This document shows positions 10,029 to 18,226 of a stretch of 44,137 nt of DNA, piece after piece. The position numbers were made by a program, and so were the translations under genes. The stretch is from Flavobacteriia bacterium (GTDB lineage Bacteria > Bacteroidota > Bacteroidia > Flavobacteriales > Flavobacteriaceae): the NCBI GenBank assembly GCA_013298525.1, contig JAAFHW010000002.1, positions 1-44,137 of the forward strand, in the 5' to 3' direction. The notes under the pieces were generated by a model. That model saw only the letters and a list, made by a program, of their open reading frames with translations, was not told where the DNA came from and did not search any database. Each line of letters opens with the position of its first letter. Position 1 is the stretch's first letter.

Positions 10029-11183
10029 TTGAAAAAAATAATAAGAACAGCCACCGTTTCTATTTCTTTAGATATCTTGCTTAAAGGTCAATTGGCTTTT
10101 TTGAAAGAACATTATGAAGTTGTTGCTGTTTCTGGACAAGATTCATATTTAGATTCAGTTTCAAATAGAGAAGGGGTTCGAACAATTCCAGTATCTTTTC
10201 AAAGACAAATTTCGCCCTTCAAAGATTTTATTTCATTATTAAAATTGTATAAAGTTTTAAGAAAAGAAAAACCACTAATAGTTCATTCTATAACGCCCAA
10301 AGCAGGATTGTTGACCATGATAGCGTCCTATTTTGCTGGTGTTCCCATTAGAATTCATACTTTTACTGGATTGGTTTTTCCTTACAAAAAAGGTTTTATT
10401 CATCACTTGTTGTTGTTTTTAGATAAAGTTTTATGTCATTTTGCAACCCATATAATTCCAGAAGGTGAAGGTGTAAAAAAAGATTTATTAGCTTTTAAGG
10501 TTACAAAAAAACCTTTGAAAGTTATTGCTAATGGAAATGTAAATGGAATTGATTTAGATTTTTTTAATCCCAATAAAGTATCTCAAGTTGAACAAGAAAA
10601 CTTAAAACAACAATTACATATTAATCCTACAGACTTTGTTTTTGTTTTCGTTGGAAGACTAGTGTCAGATAAAGGAATTAATGAGTTGGTTGCTGCTTTT
10701 ACTGATTTGTCTAAACAAAATTCAAATTGTAAATTGCTTTTGGTTGGTCCTTTTGAAAACGAATTAGATCCATTGCATCGAGAAACATTAGACCAGATTG
10801 CTTCGAATAAATCAATTATTTGTGTTGGGTTTCAAGACGATGTAAGACCTTATTTAGCTCTTTCAGATGTTTTTGTTTTTCCAAGCTATCGTGAAGGATT
10901 TCCTAATGTTATTCTACAAGCTGGAGCTATGAATTTGCCATGTATAGTAACCGATATAAGTGGCTCAAATGAAATTATATTGCAAGATAAAAATGGTATA
11001 ATTATCCCAATAAAAAATAAAAAAGCTATATTTGACGGACTAAACAAAATGCTTTTCGATGTTGAATTACGAAACAAATGCATGAGTAATGCTCGTCATT
11101 TAATTAATTCAAGATATGAACAGTCTCAAGTTTGGAATTCTTTATTAAAGGAATATAAATTTTTAGAAGAAAACTTCAAATAA
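10029..11183 (+). CDS. Glycosyltransferase family 4, PglA-like
   Basis: A 384-residue GT-B enzyme starting with TTG (MKKIIRTATVSISLDILLKG). VHSITPKAGLLTMIASYFAG and IHTFTGLVFPYKKGF are typical of the GT4 branch that acts right after the initiating phosphosugar transferase in loci with a bacillosamine or FucNAc-type first sugar, as C. jejuni PglA does. The donor domain has FVGRLVSDKGINELVAAF. The EX7E signature reads EGFPNVILQ, so the second Glu is Gln; I recall this substitution as usual in this branch, not a defect. Position close to the pglC-like gene supports an early-step role, probably adding the second sugar; that is inference. Confidence 0.85.
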   Translation: MKKIIRTATVSISLDILLKGQLAFLKEHYEVVAVSGQDSYLDSVSNREGVRTIPVSFQRQISPFKDFISLLKLYKVLRKEKPLIVHSITPKAGLLTMIASYFAGVPIRIHTFTGLVFPYKKGFIHHLLLFLDKVLCHFATHIIPEGEGVKKDLLAFKVTKKPLKVIANGNVNGIDLDFFNPNKVSQVEQENLKQQLHINPTDFVFVFVGRLVSDKGINELVAAFTDLSKQNSNCKLLLVGPFENELDPLHRETLDQIASNKSIICVGFQDDVRPYLALSDVFVFPSYREGFPNVILQAGAMNLPCIVTDISGSNEIILQDKNGIIIPIKNKKAIFDGLNKMLFDVELRNKCMSNARHLINSRYEQSQVWNSLLKEYKFLEENFK

Positions 11184-11184
11184 A

Positions 11185-12111
11185 ATGCTACACTGGAAAC
11201 CAACAGATAAAAAAGCGGCTATATGCTTCACTATTGATGATATTCATCCTGGTAAAAGTTCTGATTTGTACGAAGCTGGTGGTGATTTAGACAAAGGCGC
11301 TTTAGGAAAAGTTATGTGGTTACTAAACAGACATCCTAAACTAAAAGTAACACTTTTTACTACTGCAGATTGGCGCGAAACACATGCTTTTCCAACACGA
11401 AAAATATTGGCAAAAATCCCAAATCTTCGTGATAAATTTTATCTTTCTAAACGTTTGAAAAAAGGGACTATGAGTTTAGAAAATCATTCAGTTTTTGTCG
11501 CTTTCTTGAATCAAATGAAGCAAACTGAAATTGCCTATCACGGTTTGTATCATGTGCATAAAGGACTGAAAATTCCAGTTGAATTTCAAAATCAAACTCA
11601 AGCAGAATTTGAAACCATTATAGGTGAAATGGTTCGAATTTTCAATGCTTCTAAAGTAAATCACGTAAAAGGGATTTGTCCGCCAGGATGGAACGCACCA
11701 GATGCACTTTTATCAACTTTAGTAAAATATGATTTTGATTATGTTGCTTCTTCAAGAGATGTTATAACGCCAATTTCTAAAAATGCTAAATGTAATATGA
11801 GTGGTTTAAAAGAAGTACCTTTAATTTATCCAACTTTATTAAAAGAGAATAAACTTGTTCATTTACCTTCTAATTTTCAAGTAAATTCTTCTATTGATAG
11901 AGCTATAGATATTATTGAGAATGAAGGTCTAATTTCTATAAAAGCACACATCATTAAACAGGTAGGAAGTTATGTAGCTTTAGATGGAGTTGATGATTTG
12001 TATATGAATTACCTTGATGTTTTGCTTTCAAGTTTAGAACAGAAATATGGAGATGATTTATGGTGGACATCAATGGGCGAAATTGCACATTTTGTAAAAA
12101 ATAATAATTAA
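11185..12111 (+). CDS. NodB-type polysaccharide deacetylase family protein
   Basis: A 308-residue protein with the NodB homology signature in order: CFTIDDI (Asp18, Asp19; motif 1), YHGLYHVH (His119, His123; zinc-binding motif 2) and GICPPGWN (motif 3). These enzymes are metal-dependent and remove N- or O-acetyl groups from sugars. No signal peptide is visible, so it probably acts on lipid-linked or nucleotide sugars in the cytoplasm. It starts 1 nt after the preceding GT stop, and the GNAT-family gene follows 2 nt after its own stop. The same deacetylase-then-acyltransferase arrangement occurs twice more in the window, suggesting that an acetyl group is removed and replaced by another acyl group. 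Confidence 0.82.
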   Translation: MLHWKPTDKKAAICFTIDDIHPGKSSDLYEAGGDLDKGALGKVMWLLNRHPKLKVTLFTTADWRETHAFPTRKILAKIPNLRDKFYLSKRLKKGTMSLENHSVFVAFLNQMKQTEIAYHGLYHVHKGLKIPVEFQNQTQAEFETIIGEMVRIFNASKVNHVKGICPPGWNAPDALLSTLVKYDFDYVASSRDVITPISKNAKCNMSGLKEVPLIYPTLLKENKLVHLPSNFQVNSSIDRAIDIIENEGLISIKAHIIKQVGSYVALDGVDDLYMNYLDVLLSSLEQKYGDDLWWTSMGEIAHFVKNNN

Positions 12112-12113
12112 TT

Positions 12114-13013
12114 ATGAATGAAGTAATTTTAAATCCGCAAGATTATAAAGAGACATATATAGAATATTTGAATTCATGCTTTCCAAATTGGGGAAATGAA
12201 GTAGTTTATAATTGGGTTTTTGAGCGACAAGTAGGCGATAATAAATCGGATATTTTATTACTAAAAGATGATCAAGGTCATATTATTGCAGGTTCTTCAA
12301 TTACTTACAGAGCAATTAAATCTAATAATGGTTTGATAGTTAATTTTGGCATAATGACAGGTTCGTGGACATTACCAAATGCAAGAGGGAAAGGTTGTTT
12401 TAGTCAAATTATATCAGAGTCTAAACGTATTTGTTTTGAAAAAAATGTTCCTTATTTAACTGCTTTTGTTACCGAAACAAATGCAAGTTATAGACGATTG
12501 AAAGATGCTGGTTTTTATTGTAAAATAGCTGATAATGTTTTTTCTAATGAAGATTTGTTTGAAATATCAGTGGAGACAAATACTTTGGAAATAGTGCCTA
12601 TTGATGTTGATTTGTTATATAAAAAATATCAATTGAAATCATTAGAACAATCCGTATTTGTATATTCAAAATCTGAATTTGAATTGCAATACATACAACG
12701 AATAAATTTTGTTGAATGTGCTAAAGTTGGTACAACTTATTTTTTATTTGAAGATACCGGAAGTATCATAAAACTACTTTTCTTTTCCGATTTTGATTAT
12801 AGGATAATCCAGTTTTTTTGTAATTGGATGCGAACAAATAAGGATAAAAAAGTTATGTTTTTTGTTTCAGATGAATTTCAAATCGATGTTTTGGAAGCTA
12901 ATAGTTTCAATTTTGTAAAGGGATTTTTTACCATTCAAAAAACAGATGAAACCGCGTTAGATGATTACGAAGTTTTCAAAACGATAAGTATTAATTTGGG
13001 TGATAAAATGTAA
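12114..13013 (+). CDS. GNAT-family N-acyltransferase
   Basis: A 299-residue protein. The N-terminal half has the GNAT fold: acyl-CoA-binding motif A is PNARGKGCFSQII (Arg91 opens the R-x-x-G-x-x loop), and motif B is ASYRRLKDAGFYC near residues 125-137. The C-terminal ~140 residues do not show a clear second GNAT signature and may be a degenerate repeat or an acceptor domain. It sits between the NodB-type deacetylase and the phosphosugar transferase, sharing its last base with the ATG of the latter. A sugar N-acyltransferase working with the upstream deacetylase is the likeliest role (inference). Confidence 0.78.
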   Translation: MNEVILNPQDYKETYIEYLNSCFPNWGNEVVYNWVFERQVGDNKSDILLLKDDQGHIIAGSSITYRAIKSNNGLIVNFGIMTGSWTLPNARGKGCFSQIISESKRICFEKNVPYLTAFVTETNASYRRLKDAGFYCKIADNVFSNEDLFEISVETNTLEIVPIDVDLLYKKYQLKSLEQSVFVYSKSEFELQYIQRINFVECAKVGTTYFLFEDTGSIIKLLFFSDFDYRIIQFFCNWMRTNKDKKVMFFVSDEFQIDVLEANSFNFVKGFFTIQKTDETALDDYEVFKTISINLGDKM

Positions 13014-13612
13014 TGATGTTATACCGAAAATTTTTTAAACGAATTATTGATTTTCTTTTCTCATTAATTGGGATAGTGCTATTGTTTCCGATATTTATAA
13101 TTGTTTTTATTTTGTTGTTTATTAACAATAATGGATCGCCATTTTTTATTCAAAAAAGGCCTGGATTAAACGAACGAATTTTCAAAATTTTAAAGTTTAA
13201 AACCATGAATGATAAAAAAGATCAAAATGGTCATCTGCTTCCAGATACTGACAGATTGACTAAGTTGGGCAGTTTTATTAGAAAAACATCCCTTGACGAA
13301 ATACCACAACTCATCAATGTACTTAAAGGAGATATGAGTTTAGTTGGTCCAAGACCATTGCTTCCAGATTATTTGTCAAAATATTCAAACTTTCAAGCAC
13401 GAAGACATGAAGTAAAACCAGGTGTAACAGGTTGGGTTCAAGTAAATGGAAGAAATGGTTTAGATTGGGATAAAAAATTTGAACTAGATGTATGGTATGT
13501 AGATAATATTTCATTAATATTGGATATAAAAATATTATTTATGACTGTTTTTAAAGTATTTAAAAGTGAAGGTATAAATGTAGATGACATTACTCGAATT
13601 GAACCGTTTTAA
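13013..13612 (+). CDS. pglC: PglC-like undecaprenyl-phosphate phosphosugar transferase
   Basis: A 199-residue minimal monotopic phosphoglycosyltransferase. One N-terminal hydrophobic segment (IDFLFSLIGIVLLFPIFIIV) is followed by the catalytic domain with PFFIQKRPGL, FKILKFKTM, the Asp-Glu dyad in TSLDEIPQLINVLKGDMSLV (Asp95, Glu96) and GPRPLLPDYL, then PGVTGWVQVNGRN. Size matches PglC (~200 residues), not the larger WbaP/WcaJ forms. It would transfer a phosphosugar from its UDP-sugar to undecaprenyl phosphate, starting the lipid-linked glycan. The three genes downstream can supply UDP-diNAc-bacillosamine, the PglC donor. Confidence 0.88.
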   Translation: MMLYRKFFKRIIDFLFSLIGIVLLFPIFIIVFILLFINNNGSPFFIQKRPGLNERIFKILKFKTMNDKKDQNGHLLPDTDRLTKLGSFIRKTSLDEIPQLINVLKGDMSLVGPRPLLPDYLSKYSNFQARRHEVKPGVTGWVQVNGRNGLDWDKKFELDVWYVDNISLILDIKILFMTVFKVFKSEGINVDDITRIEPF

Positions 13613-13623
13613 AAAATGAGGTT

Positions 13624-14274
13624 ATGCAAGATATTGTAATTATAGGAGCTGGCGGTTTTGGGCGTGAAGTAAAAACCATTATAGATGCTGTAAATAAGGT
13701 AAAAAAAATATATAATTTTATAGGATATTATGATGATGGTGTTGAAAAAGGTACAATAATTAATAATTTTCCAGTTTTAGGCAAATTGCAAGATTTGAAT
13801 GCAACTGATAAAGAAATTTCGGTTCTTTTAGGTATTGGTGATCCAACTACTAAAGGTAAGATTATTAATTTGTTATCTAATGAAAAAATTAATTTCCCAA
13901 CATTAATTCATCCATCAGTTCAAATTTCAAATGACGATGTATCTATTTCAAATGGTTGTATTATTTGTGGAGGAACAATAATTACTTGTAATATAAAAAT
14001 TGGAAGTTTTGTGACCTTAAATCTTATGTGTACAGTAGGTCATGACACTATCATTGATGATTTTTCTTCATTTATGCCTTCAGTTAATATTTCTGGAGAA
14101 GTGCATATTCAGGAGAAAGTTTATGTTGGAACTGGAGCAAAAATTATAAATCAATTAACCATTGGTAAATCAACAATTGTTGGAGCTGGTGCTGTCGTTT
14201 CAAAAAGTTTGCCCGACTATTGTACAGCAGTTGGAATACCGGCCAAACCAATTAAATTTCATAACAATGACTAA
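13624..14274 (+). CDS. pglD: PglD/NeuD-like sugar N-acetyltransferase
   Basis: A 216-residue two-domain protein. The N-terminus, DIVIIGAGGFGREVKTIIDA, is the PglD-N Rossmann-like domain that binds the UDP-sugar. The C-terminal half is a left-handed beta-helix with the active-site region CTVGHDTII (catalytic His) and ends in GIPAKPIKF. In C. jejuni, PglD acetylates the 4-amino group of UDP-4-amino-4,6-dideoxy-GlcNAc. Its neighbours are PglC-like upstream and PglE-like aminotransferase downstream, with which it overlaps by 8 nt. The same architecture is also called NeuD in sialic acid loci, but context here favours the bacillosamine pathway. Confidence 0.86.
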   Translation: MQDIVIIGAGGFGREVKTIIDAVNKVKKIYNFIGYYDDGVEKGTIINNFPVLGKLQDLNATDKEISVLLGIGDPTTKGKIINLLSNEKINFPTLIHPSVQISNDDVSISNGCIICGGTIITCNIKIGSFVTLNLMCTVGHDTIIDDFSSFMPSVNISGEVHIQEKVYVGTGAKIINQLTIGKSTIVGAGAVVSKSLPDYCTAVGIPAKPIKFHNND

Positions 14275-15400
14275 ATCTAAAATATGGCTTTCTTCACCTC
14301 ACATGGGTGGAACTGAACAAGACTACATTAAAGAAGCATTTGATAGTAATTGGGTTGCGCCTTTGGGGCCTAATGTAACTGGATTTGAAGAAGATTTAGA
14401 GCGTTATTTAGGTCAAAATGTTTTAGTAGGTGCTTTGAGCTCAGGAACAGCAGCTTTGCATTTGGGGTTGATTTTACTTGGAGTTAAAACTGGAGACGAA
14501 GTTATATGCCAAAGCATGACTTTTTCTGCCTCAGCCAATCCAATAGCATATCAAGGAGCTACTCCAATTTTTATTGATAGTGAAAAAGATACCTGGAATT
14601 TATGTCCTAATGCATTAGAGACAGCAATAAAAGACAGAGTTTCTAAAGGTAAGAAGCCCAAAGCTATTATCGCAGTTCATTTGTATGGAATGCCTTATAA
14701 AATTGAAGAAATAAGAAGTATTGCAGATAAATATGAAATTCCAATTCTTGAGGATAGTGCAGAAGCTTTAGGAAGTACCTACAAAGGACAAAATTGTGGT
14801 ACTTTTGGAGATATTAGTGTGTTGTCATTCAACGGAAATAAAATTATTACTACTTCTGGTGGAGGAGCAATTGTAGTAAAAAGCATAGACCAGAAAAATA
14901 AAGCTATTTTTTTATCAACGCAAGCTAGGGACAATGCACCACATTATCAACACAGTGAAATAGGGTATAATTACAGAATGAGTAACATTTGCGCAGGTGT
15001 AGGTAGAGGTCAAATGGAAGTTTTGGATGCTCATATTTCAAAAAGAAGAAATATGCATAATTTTTATATGGATATTTTTAAAGGAAATACTTCAATTAAT
15101 GTTTTTTCTGAGCCAAATGAGAATTATTTTTCTAATCATTGGCTTTCGGCAATAACAGTAAATCCATCCTTAAATGGAGGTAAAACTCGAGAAGATTTAC
15201 GATTGTTATTTGAAACTCAAAATATAGAAAGTCGTCCCTTGTGGAAGCCAATGCATTTACAACCGGTTTTTAAGAACGCACCTTATTATGGAGGAACAGT
15301 TTCTGAAAACTTGTTTGATAATGGTCTTTGTCTTCCTTCGGGTTCTAATTTGACTGATGATGAAAAAGAAAGAATAAAAAATGTATTAAATATTTTTTAA
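14267..15400 (+). CDS. pglE: DegT/DnrJ/EryC1/StrS (PglE-like) sugar aminotransferase
   Basis: A 377-residue PLP-dependent aminotransferase. I chose ATG 14267 (MTKSKIWLSSPHMGG) because the family N-terminus begins there; an in-frame ATG at 14162 would add 35 residues that merely read through pglD in another frame. Motifs: ALSSGTAALHLGL (phosphate binding), EDSAEALGS (Asp that pairs with the pyridine nitrogen) and SFNGNKIITT with the Schiff-base lysine at residue 192. It would aminate the 4-keto sugar made by the downstream dehydratase. Its 5' end overlaps pglD by 8 nt. Confidence 0.9.
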   Translation: MTKSKIWLSSPHMGGTEQDYIKEAFDSNWVAPLGPNVTGFEEDLERYLGQNVLVGALSSGTAALHLGLILLGVKTGDEVICQSMTFSASANPIAYQGATPIFIDSEKDTWNLCPNALETAIKDRVSKGKKPKAIIAVHLYGMPYKIEEIRSIADKYEIPILEDSAEALGSTYKGQNCGTFGDISVLSFNGNKIITTSGGGAIVVKSIDQKNKAIFLSTQARDNAPHYQHSEIGYNYRMSNICAGVGRGQMEVLDAHISKRRNMHNFYMDIFKGNTSINVFSEPNENYFSNHWLSAITVNPSLNGGKTREDLRLLFETQNIESRPLWKPMHLQPVFKNAPYYGGTVSENLFDNGLCLPSGSNLTDDEKERIKNVLNIF

Positions 15401-15425
15401 GATTTTTTTAAGAACTTTTTTTTCT

Positions 15426-15433
15426 TATTTTTA
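15426..15433 (+). promoter_or_regulatory. Possible Bacteroidota -7 box before the pglF-like gene
   Basis: TATTTTTA matches the consensus TAnnTTTG at seven of eight positions and lies 23 nt before the TTG start, in one of the few gaps (56 nt) of this operon. I see no TTG at the usual -33 spacing, and T-rich sequence makes chance matches likely. Confidence 0.25.
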
Positions 15434-15456
15434 CAACTAATAAAGTAAAGTATAAA

Positions 15457-17454
15457 TTGAAAAATAATACCCCAAGAAATTTTTTTACTGATTTTTTTAA
15501 AACTTTTTCGGATGTCAATACGGGATTTAGTTTTAAAAACTTAAGTTATTTGCCTAGGTGGGTTGTTCTTTTGATTGATGTTTTTATTGTATTTATTTCA
15601 GGTGTTGTTACCTATTTCCTTTTTCAAGGATTGAAATTAAATTATATACCTAAAAATTATTTAGGCCTAGGAACATTGTTTTATTTAACGATAAACATTT
15701 TTTTCTTTTGGATTTACAGAACTTATTCAGGAATAATTAGACACTCTTCCTATATTGATGCGTTAAAGTTGTTTTTTTCTCAGTTTTCTACATTTGTAAT
15801 ACTACTTTTACTTAACTTTTTTGTTTTAATATTAGATAAGCCAAAATTGTATCTAACTACTGGAGCTTTTATCAATGCTGTATTATCCTTTAGTTTTTTA
15901 TTTGTTTTTCGAATGATTGTTAAGCAAACGTTTGAATTATTATTCAAAGATGCCAGTTCAGAAAAAAGAATGGCAGCTATTATTTATGGTTCAGATGCTA
16001 ATGCCTCTGCCGTAGCTTCTGCATTGAAAGCAGAGACACCTGGAAGGTTTAAACTGGTTGGCTTTATAGATAAAAATAATCAGAATTCGACAAAAAGGAT
16101 ACTAGATCTTCCTATTTTTCAAATAAAGAAAAGCATTCCTGTTTTGATGCGTTCCAAAAAAGTAGTAGCATTAATTATTGCTGATAAAAGTCTGACCAAA
16201 GAAGAGCGTTTAACAATAGTGGATGAGTGTATAGAATATGGATTTAAAGTATATACACTTCCAGTAGTTTCTGATTGGGATGATGAAAAAGAAATTTCCA
16301 AAAACATTAAGAACTTTGAAATTCAAGACTTATTAGAGCGAAAACCAATCGTTTTAAATACCGACAGCATCTCTTCTAAACTTAAAGGAAAATCAATTTT
16401 AGTTACAGGAGCAGCAGGTTCTATTGGTAGTGAAATTGTAAGGCAAGTACTTCATTTTAATCCAAAAAAAATTATATTATTGGATCAAGCAGAAACACCA
16501 CTTCATTCTCTATCATTGGAGATTATAGGGTTAGGTTTGTCTGTTGAGGTGGTTAATGTCATTGCAGATGTCAGGGATTATGGAATTTTAGAAAGATTGT
16601 TTATAACTTATCAACCGGATGTAGTTTATCATGCTGCGGCTTATAAACACGTTCCAATGATGGAAGAAAATCCTTCACAGGCTATTTTTACCAATGTGTT
16701 GGGAACAAAAAATGTTGCTGATTTGTCTAATAAATTTCATGTAGAGCGTTTTGTGATGATTTCTACAGATAAAGCGGTAAACCCAAGCAGTATTATGGGA
16801 GCAAGTAAGCGAATTGCTGAGATGTATGTTCAATCGAAACACTTTAAACACTTAAAAAACAATTCTGAGCGCTATACAAAATTTATTACCACTAGATTCG
16901 GAAATGTATTAGGTTCAAATGGTTCAGTAGTTCCATTATTTACAAAACAAATTCAAGAAGGTGGACCAATTACAATAACTCATCCTGAAATCATTCGTTA
17001 TTTTATGACTATTCCAGAAGCTTGTCAGCTTGTATTGGAAGCATGTTCAATGGGTAATGGAGGCGAAATTTATATTTTTGATATGGGTAAACCAGTTAAA
17101 ATTATTGATTTGGCTAAAAAAATGATTCGTTTGGCAGGATACCAACCTGATAAGGAGATTAAAATAAAAATTGTTGGATTACGACCAGGTGAGAAACTTT
17201 ATGAAGAATTATTGAATGATTCTGCTCAAAATTTGACTACTCATCATGAAAAGATAACTATTGCGGTTGAGGTTTGCGATGATTTCGAAATCGTTAGTCA
17301 ACAAGTAGAAGAGTTGATAAGTATTTCTTATGGTGGCAATTCAGAAATGATAGCTGCAAAAATGAAAAATATAGTTCCAGAGTATAAAAGTATGAATTCT
17401 GTGTTCCAAACTTTAGATATAGAAGTTAAAGACTCTTATGTTTATACCAAATAG
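15457..17454 (+). CDS. pglF: PglF/CapD/WbpM-like membrane UDP-GlcNAc 4,6-dehydratase
   Basis: A 665-residue protein starting with TTG (MKNNTPRNFFTDF). Several membrane helices fill residues ~25-150, then a CoA-binding-like Rossmann domain (AAIIYGSDANASAVASALKA), then the SDR dehydratase domain. The latter has the NAD-binding loop TGAAGSIGSEIVRQ near residue 317, YHAAAYKHVPMMEENP, and STDKAVNPSSIMGASKR, where Met replaces the usual SDR Tyr as in this family, with the conserved Lys four residues on. It converts UDP-GlcNAc to the 4-keto-6-deoxy sugar, the first step towards UDP-diNAc-bacillosamine or FucNAc-type sugars. The adjacent PglE- and PglD-like genes favour the former. Confidence 0.9.
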   Translation: MKNNTPRNFFTDFFKTFSDVNTGFSFKNLSYLPRWVVLLIDVFIVFISGVVTYFLFQGLKLNYIPKNYLGLGTLFYLTINIFFFWIYRTYSGIIRHSSYIDALKLFFSQFSTFVILLLLNFFVLILDKPKLYLTTGAFINAVLSFSFLFVFRMIVKQTFELLFKDASSEKRMAAIIYGSDANASAVASALKAETPGRFKLVGFIDKNNQNSTKRILDLPIFQIKKSIPVLMRSKKVVALIIADKSLTKEERLTIVDECIEYGFKVYTLPVVSDWDDEKEISKNIKNFEIQDLLERKPIVLNTDSISSKLKGKSILVTGAAGSIGSEIVRQVLHFNPKKIILLDQAETPLHSLSLEIIGLGLSVEVVNVIADVRDYGILERLFITYQPDVVYHAAAYKHVPMMEENPSQAIFTNVLGTKNVADLSNKFHVERFVMISTDKAVNPSSIMGASKRIAEMYVQSKHFKHLKNNSERYTKFITTRFGNVLGSNGSVVPLFTKQIQEGGPITITHPEIIRYFMTIPEACQLVLEACSMGNGGEIYIFDMGKPVKIIDLAKKMIRLAGYQPDKEIKIKIVGLRPGEKLYEELLNDSAQNLTTHHEKITIAVEVCDDFEIVSQQVEELISISYGGNSEMIAAKMKNIVPEYKSMNSVFQTLDIEVKDSYVYTK

Positions 17455-17477
17455 AATGTAAATTGAATGGTTTTTAA

Positions 17478-17485
17478 TATATTTG
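17478..17485 (+). promoter_or_regulatory. Candidate -7 promoter box for the export genes
   Basis: TATATTTG fits TAnnTTTG exactly and lies 26 nt before ATG 17512, a suitable distance for a short leader. It would drive the Wza-like and Wzc genes. A TTG at 17463-17465 is closer than the usual -33 spacing, so the upstream element is unconvincing. Confidence 0.35.
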
Positions 17486-17511
17486 TCTCCAATTTATTAT
17501 ATTTCTTTCGA

Positions 17512-18224
17512 ATGAAAAACTATTACTTCTATATATCAATAATTTTTCTGGTTCTATTTTCTTCTTGTGTTTCTAAACAAAAGTTTGTTTATCTTCAGGG
17601 TTCACAGGAGTTTAGCAATGTATCTACTAATTATGACCCAATAATTCAAAATGATGACTTGTTGTCTATCATAGTAACCACTCAAGAGGTTGAGGCTGCT
17701 ACACCTTTTAATTTACCTAATTATTTGGTTGATAATGAAGGTAAAATTGATTTTCCAGTTATAGGCAATATTGAAGTTTCGTTTCAGGTTATTCTATAAA
17801 AGAGTTAAAAAACATGCTAAAGCAAAAATTGGCCGTTCATCTTATTGATCCTGTTATAAATATTAAAATTTTAAATTTTAAAGTAACAGTTTTGGGAGAT
17901 GTGGCAAGTCCTGGAGTTATAACTTTTGGTAATCATAGAGTTACTTTATTTGATGCTTTAGGTTTTGCTGGTGATTTAACAATTTTTGCTAAAAGAAATA
18001 ATATATTAATTATTAGGGATATACAAGGTTTAAAAACATTTAATAGAATTGATATTACAAAAGCAGATTTTGTTAATTCTCCTTTTTATTATTTAGACCA
18101 AAATGATTTAGTATATGTTGAACAAAGGAAATTAAAAATTAATTCAGTTGCATTGCCAACTATTTCCTTGTATGCTTCAATTTTTGGAATATTACTCACT
18201 TCGGCAATACTTTTAACAAGATAA
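17512..18224 (+). pseudogene. wza: Wza-like polysaccharide export lipoprotein, frameshifted by a 5-bp duplication
   Basis: The first part starts at ATG 17512 with a lipoprotein signal peptide (hydrophobic stretch, then VLFSSC) and runs in one frame to a stop at 17797-17799. The rest, including SLBB-like sequence (NFKVTVLGDVASPGVITFG) and a C-terminal membrane-like segment, continues in another frame to 18224. The switch coincides with GTTTC repeated at 17776-17780 and 17781-17785. Deleting one copy gives continuous IEVSGYSIKELKNMLKQKL and a 235-residue protein typical of Bacteroidota polysaccharide-export (BexD/CtrA/Wza) proteins. As it stands, the outer-membrane exporter would be truncated. 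An internal ATG at 17814 could express only the C-terminal part. An upstream ATG at 17467 is in frame but precedes the signal peptide and the -7 box. Confidence 0.85.
17776..17785 (+). repeat. Exact 5-bp tandem duplication (GTTTC)x2
   Basis: Two abutting copies of GTTTC lie inside the Wza-like gene. Their presence shifts the frame by +5; with a single copy the reading frame is intact across the junction. This is a direct reading of the sequence. Slipped-strand replication is the simplest origin. Confidence 0.9.
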
Positions 18225-18226
18225 TT

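Noticed and set aside
14162..14266. N-terminal extension of the aminotransferase frame
   Set aside because: It reads through pglD in another frame; family homology begins at ATG 14267, and PglD is a complete protein there.
17467..17511. Upstream ATG for the Wza-like gene
   Set aside because: It would put 15 residues before the lipoprotein signal peptide and lies upstream of the candidate -7 box; ATG 17512 is better.
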